Of a DNA stretch of 64,000 bases, positions 1 through 14,500 are shown one piece after another. The stretch's first letter is position 1; each line of letters opens with the position of its first letter. This DNA is from Casuarius casuarius. Taxonomy: Eukaryota > Chordata > Aves > Casuariiformes > Casuariidae. The notes under the pieces are model-generated. The model had not been told where the DNA came from and searched no databases. It saw nothing but the letters and a program-made list of their open reading frames with translations. The position numbers and the translations under genes are program-made. The stretch spans positions 1,054,001 through 1,118,000 of the forward strand of contig PTFA01000042.1 of NCBI GenBank assembly GCA_003342895.1, written 5' to 3'.

Positions 1-2489
1 CGGCAGTGTTACAGCAGGGAAAGCAGGATCAAGCCTGCCCCAGGTGTGCCGAGACTTTGGTGGAAAGGTGGGAGAGCGCCCAGTGTCCCCATCCCACCCC
101 AGAGAGGCAACCATGTCTGCTCAGGCCAGTTTGGTCCTCTTTCTTTTCCATCCTTCCTTGATTTACCATGGCCAATGCATCTGTATTTCATCCCATCCCT
201 GCGGTCTGAATGGTCACAAGGGGAAGGTGGTGTCTTTCAAAACCCTTGTCAAGAAAGCGGAGGTGCTGGAGTTACCTAAGAGCATGTTATTTCTATTGAC
301 AGAATTTCAACAAATAACAGTTCTGGCTAATTACACTGTAATTGATTTGGCACATTAATACAGACTTCAAGGGATTCTTTTGACTTTTTTATCCGTTACA
401 AAAGGATTTTGAAATACAGACTGTTTTGCTTTCAAAATAGAAACAAAGCAAAAAATATAGAGAGAAATTGAATTAATTTGCTAAACTCCCTCAGGCCCAG
501 TCAACAACAGTTACCACTAAAAAGCCGGTTGCTCCCATATGAGGAGCACTTAGAGAAACTTTCAGAAAGCAGATAACCAGCATAACTGGGCAATGACTGC
601 TCAGCATTAGCTGCAAACTGGACTTTCCCACAGCAGTTACAATACAGATTTTTTTTCTCCTTTTAGTGGCCTAAAGCCTTTGGTTCACAATGATCTTTTT
701 TACAATCATTTTTAGTGAGGAAGAAAATAACTGTGCATTCATATGGGAAACAAAAATCTCCATCTTTGGCCTACATTAAGGAGAATTTATAAAAGGGCAA
801 CCTCCCCCCTCTTCTTCCCCTGCATGTTTCAGAAGTGAGGCCAACTGATGCTTCAAACTAATACTAGGAAAGAGCTTTCCTCTTGTACAGGATGTTCGAA
901 AATTGTCCAGTCCTTGTTCTGCAGCATCTGGTATTGGTCACATCTTGGAGACAGGATACAAAAGATGAATTTGAACATAAAGGAATGGGGAAAAAGCTCT
1001 GCTTACATGAAGACCTATTAACATTTTTTCCATAAAATAATCTCTACAGTACAGAAAAAGTTTCATCCAACTGCTTCTAGGTGTTGAGCTTAAACTATAT
1101 GCACACAAACATGATGAATGTACTGTGGTTCATCTGGACACACAACAGACAGCTCATCTGAAGTATGAAAGATTGAGGTTATGCTTATATTCTTTGAGAC
1201 TTAAAAATATGATACCAAAAAACTGTATTAAATTCCAACATTCCTGACAAAGGATTGTGATTTTAATGTGATACAGCTTTAAATCTGATACAATATGCTG
1301 ATTTAGCCTTCTCCTTAATTGCCTCTGATGGCATCATCTCCCAAACACTGTTATACAGGAGACACTTCAGTTACAGTTCCTGAGTTCAATGCCTCCCAAC
1401 ATAACCTCAAAGGCAATGGTGCATTTAAACTTACGCTATGCGAAAATACTGTATTTCTTTTGTCACGAAGTGCAGTAAAATGCTATTTCCTTGGAAGGGC
1501 AGCTGCTAAGGCTGTGGCATGGTCCCACTTAAAACAGAGGCAGGCTGGGAACATGTCCCTGTGCTTCCCCCAAGTACAATAGAGCCCACAATCCCGAGCC
1601 CTTTAGAGTCCATGGCACAGCTTCACCCTGGTACTGGAGGGCCATGATTTAATGAGCTGACCAGACAGGATACTACAGTCGTAAGATGTATCACACTACA
1701 AGTATTGCTTCAAGCTTGAACAGTCAGCATGAAATCTTGCACGAATGAAGTCTCTAAAAACGGTCTATGCAAGGAAGGGAAAGAAATGAAGTCTGGGCCT
1801 TTGGTCTAAATTCACACACAACGACCTAAACGCTGTTCCTGTGCTTAGTACCAGTGCAAAGACTCTGTAAAAATGCATTCGAAATGTATTTTAATTGCCC
1901 TAAAGGTGCACAAGCCTTTTGTGGATCATCTGCGTGGGCTTAGTTTCATGATCCTCTGCTTTTCCCTAGAAAAATAGTAACTGGACATGTTGCTCAAAAC
2001 ACTGTGGCAATGTTATTACAGTGGGATGTACAGTGCAGGATGATGTATGTATCCACTGATAGCAGTGGAAAAACTTCAACCGAATAAAATGGGCTTTAAG
2101 CCAGGCCCACAGTGAAGCCTTGTCTATAGTTGTTACTGTGATGGTGGATTCTGTAACAACTGTATCATAAAACACTTTGCAAAAGAGTCATGAACTCTGG
2201 GAAAGAGTAAGGCTTATATATTCTGTTTAAACAGAGGAAGTTGCTCAGCGACTTGGCAGCAAAGCATGACCCCCCACTTATGGGTAACTGAAGCCAGGAT
2301 CAGAGAAACTATATAAGCAGATAGTTAATATCAAGGCTCACATCTTTCCTGTCTGTTACTGAGTTTTAAGAGTGTGTCTGAACTGGACCTAGAGATGGAT
2401 AAGAGGAAAATAAAGGTGATGTGTGATGAGGGTAACAGCCCCCTGCACGCAGCCTGGGCCCAGCTTTTTGCCATCTGTCAGGTCACTGT

Positions 2490-2566
2490 ATGAAATTGCA
2501 ATTCCATTGAAATCAATAGCTAAATTCCTCTTGATGTCAGTGGGGCCAGGGTTTCCCATTTTGGAC
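2490..2566 (+). repeat. Fragment resembling an old sauropsid interspersed repeat
   Basis: CCATTGAAATCAATAGC at about 2502-2518, followed by TTGATGTCAGTGGGGCCAGG, forms an imperfect inverted pair. It recalls the 'cccattgaagtcaatggg ... ggccaggattt' word common in bird, crocodile and turtle genomes. A second short piece of the same kind (TTGACGTCAATGGACTC) is near 8717-8733. The family name is not known to me. Confidence 0.4.
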
Positions 2567-3252
2567 TAATACAGTAACAGAGGGTGAAGTGAAGTAGCTA
2601 TCACAGAAAGAAAAAATACAAATACAGATAGAATGGGGACAAATTAATAGCTAACAAATATTCCCTCCAAGTCATATGGGAGATCTGGAAGAAAAACACG
2701 GTGTAAGGAATAAACTAATCCCCAGGTTTCTGGTTTTGGATGATAAATAAATGTCTGAATAAAAGGAGAGAGAGGAAATGAGAGGCAGGAACGCATACCT
2801 TTTCACTCAGAAGGGTCTGAATCTTGGCTAGGAGAGGGCTATAGCGTAAAATCATTTTCTTTTATTCTCAGGCCAAGGCTTGATGGAGGGGGGGCTTCAG
2901 TGGCAATGCTGCCTTAAGTAGGTGCCTTGCCTGGCCTCTTGTTTCCAGGGCTGAGCATCAGCATACTACCCCCTGACTGCATTAATACAACAGTTTTGGA
3001 GCCATGCTGTAAAAGGGCTCAAAAATCATCAAGTTAAAAAAAAGAAAAACCACTCTGCAGGCATGTAAGGAAGTTTCTGGGAAGATGTCAGTGTCATCAG
3101 ACCCCGAACAGGCATTGACATACGAGGATGCTCAATCTGTCCAGGTGTTCACCTGTTAGCCAGGGAAGGCGCTCCCCTCTCTCCATGCTCCTGACTGCAG
3201 CAGCAGGTTTGACTTGCATGGTATGGTTAGGACAACAGGTTTGGTCATCACC

Positions 3253-3290
3253 CTGCACCAGCTGTGGTGCACTGCTCTGCACCAGCTGTG
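3253..3290 (+). repeat. 24-base spaced direct duplication
   Basis: CTGCACCAGCTGTG occurs at 3253-3266 and 3277-3290, a partial second copy of a 24-base unit. Confidence 0.8.
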
Positions 3291-3904
3291 AGAATCAAGC
3301 ATGGGGCTCCCCGACAGGTATCTGCCAACCAACCTCAATCCCAGGATTCACATAACTTCTCCCTTTTCCCATTTCTTGACCCTCATTTTTGCTGTGCTTG
3401 CTCCTCCCTTTCTCCACCCTGGTCTTCTCTCAGACAACCAACCCACCTGTAATTACTTTTTCTCCACTGAGTCCAGTTATGCTACATCCATACCATATTT
3501 GGTGTTTCTGATGCCAATATCTAGGTAATATTGGCTATACATATCAGCTAATATATATATATTCCTGGATATGGTTACCCAGGCACTGTTGGCTTTGCAA
3601 GGTCCTACTCCCCAGAAGATCCCCAGAGCCATTTCTCTGAAGTCTGGCCATTTCTCACATAACTCTCCCTCAACCACCTGCAAAATTCAGCTGTCCTTCA
3701 TGATACCGTCTGTAACTTTTGTCAGCTTCTCACGCTGTCATCTGTCACCTCTGGCAATTTCTCATGTTGTGTCCAGTAGTTTCTCACATCCTTTTCAGTT
3801 AGCTTAACTTCAGGCCAGGGCCTGGTCAGCGGCTTTGTCATCTGCCTGCAGCCCTAACATGGAGGAAGGAAGAGCAAGACAGTGAGGCAGTATTTTTCTG
3901 TTGT

Positions 3905-4985
3905 TCACTATCAGCCTGCAAGAATGTACTGCGCCGGGTTCCTGGGGGTTCTTTCCTGGAGCCAATGCTACTCAATATTTTCATTACGGCTGATGAAATA
4001 GAGAGTATGCTTAACAAGTATGCAGATAAGAAGAAGCTGTGTGGGACTGTAAGCCAGCTCAAGGCCTGGCACAGAATTCAGAATAATCTTGTGCAATCAA
4101 GACCTGAGCTGGAAAACACTATTTGCAATCCAATACAGACCAGTGCACTGCTCTATGTGTCAGTAGGGACCACCCGCACAAATGCAAGAATGAACAACTG
4201 GCTGCAAAGCAGTTTTGCAGAGGGTTGGGAGGTTTACTGATTGCAGGCTGAACTTGGATCAGTAATGACAAACTGCTGAGAAGAAGGCACCCGGGGTGGG
4301 ATGTATGGACAGGAAAGCCCTGTGTAAGACAAGCAAAAATAATCCTTTCACTCTGTTGGGCTGAGTTGTTAAGATGCCAGTTGGACTGCTCTGTCTAGTT
4401 TTAGAGACATTTCTCCAAGAAGGGTGTGAACTGGAGAATGTTTCAAAGGAGAGCAATGAGAACCGTGAGAAATCTAGGAAACCAGACCTGTGAGGAAATG
4501 TCAAAGGAAAGGGAAAATTTTAGGCTTAAAAAATAGAAAAATGCATGGAAACATGCCAGCAGTCCTCAAACACATAAAAGCTAGCTGCAAAGAGGAAAGA
4601 ATAAACTGCTCTTCACATGCCCAGGACACAGGAGAAGAATTAACAGCCTCATAGGCAGATTTAAGTTAGTTGTGAGGAAAGCTTTCTAATGAGAGAAAAA
4701 AATGAAGCTCTGGACCAGCTTGACTGAGGAAACTGGGGAAGCTCCAGCAGGGAAAGCTTTTCAGAGCAAGCTGCAGCAACCTCCTTCAGGAGGGGTGAAG
4801 TACAACTGATGCTGCACCAAGGTGGTGAGATTCGCCCCTTGACTCTCATGGCCCCTTGCAGCCCCACAGCAGGACTGAATTTGCTTGGTGTATTGTTAGT
4901 CCTTTTGAGCCTGCTCGAGCAGGGGGGTTGGACTAGAGGTTCTCCAGAGGTCCCGTCCAGCCCCGGCTACTCTGTGACCTGAGCA
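3905..4985 (+). mobile_element. Old 5'-truncated CR1 LINE
   Basis: Two parts are recognisable from the CR1 consensus. The 5' part resembles the end of the reverse-transcriptase ORF (words for CTCAATATTTTCATTACGGC and GCAGATAAGAAGAAGCTGTG near 3970-4040). The 3' end carries the hallmark GGTTGGACTAGA at 4927-4938 followed by TCTCCAGAGGTCCCGTCCAG. A middle segment near 4450-4500 matches the CR1 stretch around 'AGAGCAATGAGAA'. The reading frame is broken by many stops, so the copy is dead. No clear target-site duplication was seen. The 5' boundary is approximate. Confidence 0.85.
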
Positions 4986-4989
4986 ATCA

Positions 4990-7900
4990 GCCACCATCAG
5001 GTCCCCCACAGCTGTTCCTACAAGAAGAAGCTGATGATGGAATTGGGGATCTTCAATAGAAACCTGTTTGTTTACAAAAGATGGGCATAACCCTGTTCCC
5101 CTGGACACAGCAGAAATCCTACAGCAGAGGTCAACTTCTTTGGTCACAGTTTTCAGACTCCCTTCAGCCAACTCTCAGATCAAAAATACCCCCAGAGGAG
5201 TTCCTAGTGGATCCCCATTACTGAGTCAAGCTGCACCTGATGTTTTTTTATTGCCTTCTCTTTGACCTCTTCCCAGCTTTCTACTATTCCCCTTTCAGAG
5301 ACATTCATGCCTTCTCCCCGCTTTTTTCTCCTCACGTCCTCATCCCTTTGTGTATATGTTTTCATTTTTGGAGGGGATACCTAGTTACACGGAGGCATTT
5401 CTTTCAATCTAGTCTTTTAATAGTCGGAAGTGAGGAGGCTTACTTACATATGCACATTCAGAAAGATCTAATTCAAATCAAGCCAATATTATGAATGACT
5501 AAAAAGTCCCAGCAAACTGGCAACATTTGCAGGAAACACAAAATGACTTAGTGTTAGTCATGATTGTGAATGATGATTTAGGGGAAATGATTGCGAAGAG
5601 GAGCCTAAGAGACCTAGGTGAATGAGAAATACGATGTTTAGTCTGATGCTAGGAAATGCTGGACTGTGCACACAGTCTTGAAATTATGCAGGTGAACTTT
5701 GCTTAGATTGGAAAAAAAATAAAAATAGTCAGCTGCAAAACAGTTAATGTGAGTGACAGATGTGCTATTTCATTTAACAAGCTCTTCTAGGCTTTTTTGC
5801 CTAAAGAGCAGTGTCTCCTTTCTCACGTTAATGGGGTGACTCTTTTAAGAAGACCAAGTTAAGCAGTGAAGAATAAAACACATTAGTCATTTTACTTCGT
5901 TATTATAAATGGAAAAGCAATTACCTCCCCAATGTTCCCCTATGCATAAACATCTACTTGAACTGCTCGGTGGAACTACAGTAACCCTCTTTTGCAAGTC
6001 TTTTGGCAGACGGGATTGAGTTGTTTTTAATTGCTTGTCAGATTACCCAGGTTTTAACTGCCTCAGCCATTCTAGTTGTAACTTAGTTACAAGCTGCACT
6101 GGAAAAGAGGCAAAAGCTGTGAGTTTCAGCAGGAGTCTGAAAAGTACTTTTCTCCTCCTGTAAGGAATTTCCAGTATGAATTGGAATTGTTCTCCAGTAA
6201 GAAAAAAGAAGTAGCTGGGGATGCGCCATTCATTCATCTAAATAGATTTCTCACTCAGGTTCTGCCAGATGGAGGGAGAACAGGGTTAGGCTGGTTTTGG
6301 CTTAGTTTCTGCCTATCAAAGACAATATATTATCTCAACATCGTCCCAGCTACTATGAGGAAACAGGTCTACACCCATGATAACTGGTTTTGTTTGAAAT
6401 CCTCTGATGGCTGAAAAGGTGAGCTTGAGTGGGATTTTCAAATGGATGGGTTTTCTTGAGTTAACTGAGGAGCTTCTTTTGGATGTTGAGAAATCCATTC
6501 TGACCCCTGCTGTCAGTTTTGGGAAAAAATAAAGTTTTCAGCAGTGACAGCAATGCAGTCCTGGAAGCTGATCTGGAGAAAAAACAGCATCACTGCAAAA
6601 CATCAGGAACCTGAAAGCCAACTGCTTGAGGCTGAACTGGGCTTCACTGGTTGCTACAGCACAGCGGCTGGACTCCCAGCAAAGTCCATGGCAAAAAGTC
6701 TCATACTAGCTCCAGCATGCCCTGGCTGGAGCCCTACAAGGGCTGCAGCTCGCACACTGCCTTTTGCCAGGGGCCTTGAAGTCCCCTCTCCTGCTCTGGG
6801 GTCCGATCATGCTTCTGCAGCAGCAAGGCAGGCCAGCCCCTCTCGCTGCCGTATCACCAAAAATAACCAGAACTGGATTGTTTGCCTCAATCTCTTGCTC
6901 TCCCTCTGCTCTTTGTTTGCAACAGTGTCTGAATCTTGAAAAGTTCAAATATCTCAACCCACTACGCCCCTGGAAATAATTTCCTATACCTGTCACGCAG
7001 CCCCCCTGTCCACAGCACTGTCTCTGTGTGTTTGCACTGCTGCTATGTTGTGATACCAATGATGCACTTGTGTCATCTCCACAGGCACGTAATGACATGC
7101 TTTTGTGTAGTCCTGATGTGAAAATTTACCCTTTGCACAGCTAGATGTGTAGCTACATAACAATGAAGAAGAAAAAGGGTATTCACCGTGGAGTGGAGGA
7201 ATGCAATTGCCTCTGACAGACGGGAAGATTTTTAAAATTTCAAACACTAGAGAAGCTGGACTCTCAAAAGCAACCCACACCCATGCTTCAGAGGCCTATA
7301 AAACAGAGCTAAGCAAAGTAAAAACAAAGCCAAGTCCCGCACTGAAGATACCACTTAATATTTTGCAAATGTGCATGTTTTGTTCTGTCATATTATTTGC
7401 TAAATTCCAGCCTGATGCAATTTGGAGCAGCTGGGACATTTAAGTCCTGTGGTGACCCCGGCCCTCCTAAAATCAGAGCTTTCAGCACCATGCTGTTCCT
7501 GGGCACCACAGGACTTTGTCTCCTTTTTATCTGGCAGCAAGGGCTGTGTAGCTGCCACCCACCAGGGTCATCAGCACCTCGAAGCCTCTCCAGCTGTCAC
7601 ATCCCTGTACCTTGGAGGGAAGCTGGCAGCCAGCTCCCCACTCCCCCTTTTTTTTCTTTTCCAGTGCTGCGGGCAAAACAAGGACGTACTCTCATTCCAG
7701 CACTAACACCCCATGCTCTTATAATTTTTGCGCCTCGGCTGTTGTTTATAGTGGATTCCCGGGAGTGTTTCGTATCCAGCGCGGGTGACTAAACCCCATC
7801 CTGTGGAAGGTGATGTCAGCCACTCCCACGCGCCGCAGCTAAGAGCACACAGTGTATCCTGCTTTGTGTTGCTTCATTCCTGCGGGGCCTAAGGGTTGTG

Positions 7901-10900
7901 CAGCCAGGCAGCAGCCTAGCAGGACAGCACCCATTTAACTGGCCAAGAAATCTGCAATTGCACCTTGGTTGCTGATCACCAGCAGGGAAGCTTGGAAAGG
8001 GAGCCAGAGGATAATGAATGCGTGCTCTATGCTGGAAGAGTGCAGGTGCTACGTAGGTAGCCTGCACACTGATGTCAAAAACAGCCTGTGACAGGGAGCA
8101 TTATGAACTGAAGGTAGGACAACCATAATCGAGTGCTGAGCTGAACATGGTGGAGAGGCAGCCAAGAAAATCATTGTCTCCATGTGCTACTACGCTTGTT
8201 GAGCTGGTTCCATAGCGTGTGACTCGCCAGGCCCTGCGAGGCTGTGCCTTGCACTGAGCTGCTGTCTCCTGCAATGAAAACTTAAGGGGGAATAAGTCCA
8301 GTCAGCACATATATGACATCACACTTTTATTTTCATTTTCCCCTTCAATTTGAACTGGCTTTTTTTTTTCAGTATGGTTCAAATACCAGTATAAGAATAT
8401 TATCCAGAGGAAAGGTCTGTGCTCTGCTAAGCTGCCTGGAAACCAAAGTGTTAAACTTCAGACACTGCTGTTCTGTAAGACCCTGCAAACGCACAAAATG
8501 TAGTCTAGCTGTCCTGCACAAAGCTTTGGCCTCTCGTTTCACTGTTCTGCAGCGAGTTACCGCACCAGACTACGGCAGCAAGGTATGTCTTTCAGTGTCA
8601 ACTGACATGGCCATGGCAGGCAGAAATGATGGCACTCCAACCCATTCAGGTCACAAGTTCTGCTTTTCAGCCGGTGCCTGATTAAAAGCTCATAGACCTT
8701 GCTGGAAAGATTCCTGTTGACGTCAATGGACTCTGAAGCGAACCTGAGTACTGCATAAATACCTCAAGGTAGCCTGCAGCTGCACACCAGACAGCATTTG
8801 GAGCAGGGATGAAATCCAGCTCAGTCCTCAGCTCAGAGGGATCATTGCTACACACAGACACAGAGGAGAAAGAGAGTGCATGACATCAACTGGGTGTAGA
8901 TTTAGCAAATAGGAGAGCCTGACTGTCCCATCCCCTTAGCCACGCGTGGTACCGCGTGTATGCTCTCAACTGTGTGACGTGGTGGCCACATACGTGCTGA
9001 GCACGCCTTGCTTGCCGTCCGTACCACAGCTGCATGCAGCCCCACGTGCATACGGAAATGCTCCTGAGGATGTCATTTGAAGCCCATCACAGCTGTGACC
9101 TCGCAGAGTCTCGTCCAGCAAGCCAGCAGAGCCGACAGCCTTGTGCGGCTCTTTTAATGCGAAAAAGGGCCATTGTAAAATTCCTGACTCCTTCCTAGTT
9201 ATGTCTTTCCTGCAGGAAGTTTTTGACATGGCTTTGATCCAGCTGGCTCTCTGAGGAAAGGAGAGTCTTTTCACAAATCTGTTGAATACATAAACTTGCT
9301 CTGAACTTTATAATATTTTTAAAACATTAGTAAAATTAAACATATAAATTGTCAGCTGGTTTAATGAAAGAAGGGAGAGGAAAGAGGTGGTTTTAGATAT
9401 GTGAGACCTTTTGTTCTTAAAACAAATTGGAGAGTTAAATCCTACCAGTGCTGCGTATGGGCCCAAAAGAAGGTTATTTTAAGAACTCAATAAGTAATCA
9501 AGTTCCTGTTTAGGCTGGGCTGATCATAAGCAAATGAATAGTTCCTTCAATAGTTTCAAAGAAAATAAATCTCAAAGCACGTAGCATTGAAAAGTCACTG
9601 TCCTATAGTATTTAGCCTTTCAAGTAGTTTGCATTATCTCTATAAGAGTTAACTCAGGGATGAAGAGAACAAAACAGGAAGCACATCACCTCGTTGATGG
9701 GTGATGTGTCATACTGCTACAGAAAGCATGCTCCTGCAGAGGGGAGAAAGGTGTGATCTTCACTGGCACAGCAAGGCCTTTCCACTGACGCTCTTATAAA
9801 GGGGTCTGGAAGCAGATAAAAACCTTCTCCAAAATCAGTGCTGATCATCTCAGCCTGGCAAAGTTTTCCAACACTTTTATGAGGAATGTGAACTGTTGAG
9901 GTGTCTTTGAAAAGAGCTGATAGTGCCACTGTCTCAAAGACAAATGACTCCTGAGGCTACTAAGGTCTTACAAATACTCCCTTTGGTCTAACACAAAATC
10001 CATAATCTGGATGGACTAACACCAAAGTGGATATGACTGTGACTGCAGCACATGTACCTGGGTTGACAGCAAGGGACTTTTAGTGGCAAAACAAAGGATT
10101 TAGTGGTATGTGGACATCTGAAATAGGAAGTGCCAATTTCAGCCCCACCATAAGTGGCACAAGTCCTAGCTAGCAATGACTCTGTCTGTTTTTGTTGCTC
10201 TCCAAAATGAAGCTGTGCCTTCCTCTGATGTGTGTCTATACTCCTCTAATGCAATATGTGTGCACGAGTCTCTGCTGGGTCTTACCCAGCCCCCTGGGAG
10301 CACAGTCTCAAGGTCTGGCGCTGAGCGGGGTGGCAGCATGGTCTCTCTGCAGGGAGCTGAGGGACACCCATCAGGGGAACCGGGCTCAGAAACGGCCCTG
10401 CAGTGCCAGCACCACGGCATGAGTTTGCCTCTGTCACCGCAGCAAAGTGAATGGGTTCCTGAGCTGGACAAAAATTAGATCTGAATGTTAGCCTCTCATC
10501 CTAGATAAGCCAGCGAAGTCAACCAGCAAGTCTGACTTACTTGAATTGGAGACTTTGGTATCCAGACAGGAAGGGCAATTATATCATAATTCATTTAAAT
10601 CTCTGTTAAAGATGTATTCCTAGAGTAAACGCAATTATTTAGACATGTAACAGCAATCCAGGATGAGCATGACGTAGAAATTAGCTATGCCAAATGGTCT
10701 GCCGGGAGGACATGCTGGATCTTTTGTAACTAGACACTGATGGCAAAAGTGTCTAATCTAGTCATATATCCCAACATCTTCCCAAGCTAAGGGTTGCCCT
10801 AAAGAATTTTCCGGTCTGGTCATCTACGTGGAAAACAGGGACAAACCAACAAAAATATACAATGAGCACACTGAAACGAATTTGTGGGAAAGCTAAATCA

Positions 10901-13900
10901 GAGTACCTTTTAGTTTAGTTTTTCTATTTTAGTTTTGTTCTGCTGCTCTAGAAGTCACATGGATGAGTTGGTGGAAGCTGGTAAGCCATTCTGTGTATGT
11001 CTATGTGTGCATATAGATATATGCCTACATGTACTGCTGTATGAAATGTGCCCAGAATCTGCTGCTTGCAATCTATTCTCCTTCCCTTCTATTGAAGCAA
11101 TGCAATATCACGTTGAAAAAAAATATCAAGAAGTGCAGCATAACTTTAAATGGCACAAGGAGAAGAAAAACACATTTTAGCCTAGAGATATCTTCTTGTT
11201 CTTTAAACTTCGTGAGTAAAATCTCGGGCTTACAGAAGCTAAAGGCAAAACTCCCTCTCATTACAGTGAGGCCAAGATTTCAATCTGCTTTGTGTATTCT
11301 CAGTGTGTATAACTTGATCCCTTCTAAAGAGATTTACAGCAGACAGAAGAAACTACAACGCTATAAAATGTTGGTGTGTACATACAAAGTGAATTAATAG
11401 ACACAAAAGATTTTGGCACTTAAAGTAGTGTTTGAAAATGTAGCCCTTTATCAGCTTGAGCAAATGCATGTAGTAAATCCTGATAATTCCTACAGAACGG
11501 CTTGCACATTTTTGAGAATGTGGTTTCCGTGTATTATACTTTTTGCTTGCCTAGAGCCAGGGCCTGCAATCAGCAGCAGTTTTGTCTGAGTAAGGACTTA
11601 AGACCGAGTCCCTGTAATGCATTACAGAATATTCTGTTCCCTATGTATTATCTCAACAGACAGTAAGCATAGATGTTAAATCTGGAAACTTCCTGTGGAG
11701 AATTCAATTGATTTTCCTCATCCCAAAATTCTGCCTATACTTTGAAACAGATGAGCTCTCATATGCAGAAAAACATCTACCTAGATACAATGCAGAATTT
11801 TAAAATATTATGCCATGAATTTTGCATGAGGAGGAAATGTGATTGAAGAATCCTAAAAAAAAATCAAACTGTGATATTCTAAACAAACAGCCCAGCATCA
11901 GATGAATACATCTGAGAATCCTACTGGTGATAAAAGATAGAAATCATATTCACAATGTTACCTAGATGGATATAAAATTATTCTTGAAAAAAAATCTTTA
12001 AACAAGCTAATTTCCCTGTCGGTTATGGAATTTTAAGTTGAATATTGATGTGGAATAAAAACTTCTTTTTAAATTTCAGAATTTTGTGTGAAGTGGAAAG
12101 GCCATTTGATGGACAGGTTAGTGCAAGATTGGCTCTACATTCACTTTCATAGCGGGTCAGGCCCAGGCCTGCGGTACATGCAAGGCACGGATCTGTTCCC
12201 TGGCCCTTGGTCCCTGAGTTCAACAACTGGAAAACAGCACTAGCTCAGTGGCGGTGTTTCCAGGTATTGTCAGTGCAGCGAGCCATGCCCTGCTCAACCC
12301 CCAGCCCTTTTCCACCCATCCTGACAGAGAACGTGGAAATATTTCATTAAAAAAAACAAATAAATAGGTTACGAATCCAGGCAGTTCTGCTGCCCCTACA
12401 GATGAAGACAAAATAAGTTATGTTGCTTTCGGGGCAGGAGATTCGGTTGTGCATGCCTGGAGCCAGTGCTGCAAGGAGACCACCCAGGGACCAAGCTGGC
12501 TTCTCGCATCCAGCGTACAGGAGCAGAGACCTGCTCAGGTCATCACACAGCCACAGGAAGGACAGCGGCAGTGGCAGAAGCAGCAAAGATGCTGGTGAAG
12601 TGGACCCAGTTTGACATCCTTCTCTGAGATGGTAATGGCACCGTAGTGGAGAAACCACTAATTGCAAATGAGATCAGATGCACCACAAAACAGCACGTGG
12701 GATGTATGGCCATATGGACACCTCAGTTTTCCACCACAGTCACCAAATCAAGGCATTTTTTGGCTCGCAAACTTCCTCAGCTGGGTTTTTTTCCACATCA
12801 TGTCACCTGCCCTGTGCTTTCTTCTCTGAAGCAAGGAGACTTTCAGCTTCGCCCTTCTAACTGCTGTATCTCCCCTCCCATGGACACGGGCACTGCGGGT
12901 GGCCACGATTCCCCTCCCTGCCACTCGGTACCATCCCAGATGTCTCCCAGTGAGGTCCATGACAGCACTTCACAACGTCTGAGAAGGCTGAATATAGGCC
13001 ACTAAGACAACTAATGGCAGAGCCTTAGCAGCACGATGTGATCTTCTACAAGTGCATGCAAATGCACCCTCGCCTCCCTCCTTTCGGAGGTGGTGCTGCT
13101 GCCATTAACTGCTGTCCTCGGCTTGCCCATCACTCAATGCACCATCCCAACACAACAGCTGGATTGCTCTCTGAGGCTTCCCTGCCACAGATGTCACTAC
13201 AATTTGGGTTTAGGAATGTCACACCGTGGTACTTCGTAAAGCACAGATTAGAGGCGCGCAGAGCGGTGGCTTTGTGGGCAAACAGGGCAAGCGCGATGTG
13301 CTGAGCAGCATGCAGAGCCTCCAGTGTTAAGATCTGTTTTACTGAGGGAATAAATACAGGTCAGAAGGGTGAGGTTATCCTGGCTTCACTGAAAAATGTG
13401 CCATGAGTTTGTTAAATATGCTCTGGCTAGAGACCAGAGAAACTTCCCTGGAAGGGACTCTTCCCTCTCTTTCAGAGGGAGTACTTTTCAGAAGAAGAAT
13501 ATTCAGCCTGATAAAAGGTGTTAATCTGAAGCACTGCTTATTCATTTACCTAAGTGCCCATAAACTGTCATGCTGCAAAAGCAAAATGTTTTATTTAATG
13601 CCAAAATAGACTTGCATAACCTTAACTCTCCAGCTTGGTGAAAGGAAAACATCATGAGTATAAAATATACTATCCAAGATCCAGAGGCAGTACAGTTTCA
13701 GCCTCGGGCTTTTTCACAATTGTGCTTGGGGCTACAATTAAACTTTTCAACTTTGAAAAGAGATATTTTTAAAAAGAGAATAATCCTCCAAATTATTCTG
13801 ACACAAGATAGAGTGTTTAGTTTGCATAAATCAAAGAGGAACATTTCTATATCCACTGAAGAATTTTAAACAGGATTCAAGGTGCTGCATGAAATTTCCC

Positions 13901-14220
13901 ACCTACAATATTCGGGCCCAGGCAGCGTGGGGGGTGTTTCAGTGACAGGCAGAGGTACATGATGGAATTAGTCAGGGAAAAGATTTATTTTCTTCTGCCT
14001 GTAGGAAATGGATTTTTTAAGATCTTAAAGCCATTGAAACAGAGTTCCTAACACTTTAACAATCTAGGTCATGAATTATGTACACAATATATCCTTGCAT
14101 ATATTACAAAGGATTAAAATGATTAGTAGATGTTATAAGAAGTTGCTGACATGAACAATATGTGCTTCAGATGGTTATAAACACATCAGAAGAAGCTTGA
14201 TTCTAAAGATTTCATTGACC
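4990..14220. other. Intergenic, no supported gene
   Basis: Mostly unique sequence. The blocks at 5.75-6.0, 9.3-9.65 and 10.56-10.68 kb are AT-rich with homeodomain-like words and could be weak regulatory DNA. The longest open frames are about 130 codons and show no protein family signature. Confidence 0.7.
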
Positions 14221-14226
14221 AATGGT

Positions 14227-14295
14227 TTCTTCCTTCCTTCCTTCCTTTCCTTCCCTCCTTCCCTCCTTCCCTCCTTCCTTCCTTCCTTCCTTCTT
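14227..14295 (+). repeat. (TTCC)n / pyrimidine microsatellite
   Basis: About 65 bases of TTCC units mixed with TCCC units, all pyrimidine on the plus strand. Such mirror-like polypyrimidine tracts can form triplex DNA. Confidence 0.95.
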
Positions 14296-14455
14296 AGTAC
14301 AGTGAAATATTTTTAAAAGTTGAGAAGGGTTTTCAGGCTTATCAGTGCTTAGGATATTCATTATATGGATATTCAGTGCAATGGAGGCATTGAATAATCA
14401 AGCATAAAATGAGCAACAAGAGAAAAGCTACCAGGGCACATGTATATGTTTTTTT

Positions 14456-14458
<3 letters not shown>

Positions 14459-14497
<39 letters not shown>
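14459..14497 (+). repeat. (TG)n microsatellite
   Basis: About 19 uninterrupted TG units, then an ATACATATACATG tail. Alternating purine-pyrimidine DNA of this length is Z-DNA prone and usually polymorphic. Confidence 0.97.

Positions 14498-14500
<3 letters not shown>

Larger units (their letters stand above)
1..3904. other. Intergenic, no supported gene
   Basis: AT-rich unique DNA. It holds the sauropsid repeat fragment near 2.5 kb, a TATAAAAG word at 788-795 without other promoter context, the 24-base duplication near 3.25 kb, and a pyrimidine-rich stretch at about 3350-3800 with recurring TTTCTCAC words that may be a decayed minisatellite. All open frames are short. Confidence 0.7.

Noticed and set aside
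788..795. TATAAAAG as a gene promoter
   Set aside because: No supporting initiator, CpG content or downstream exon.
14227..14497. CRISPR-like or regulatory repeat array
   Set aside because: These are plain TTCC and TG microsatellites with no spacers.
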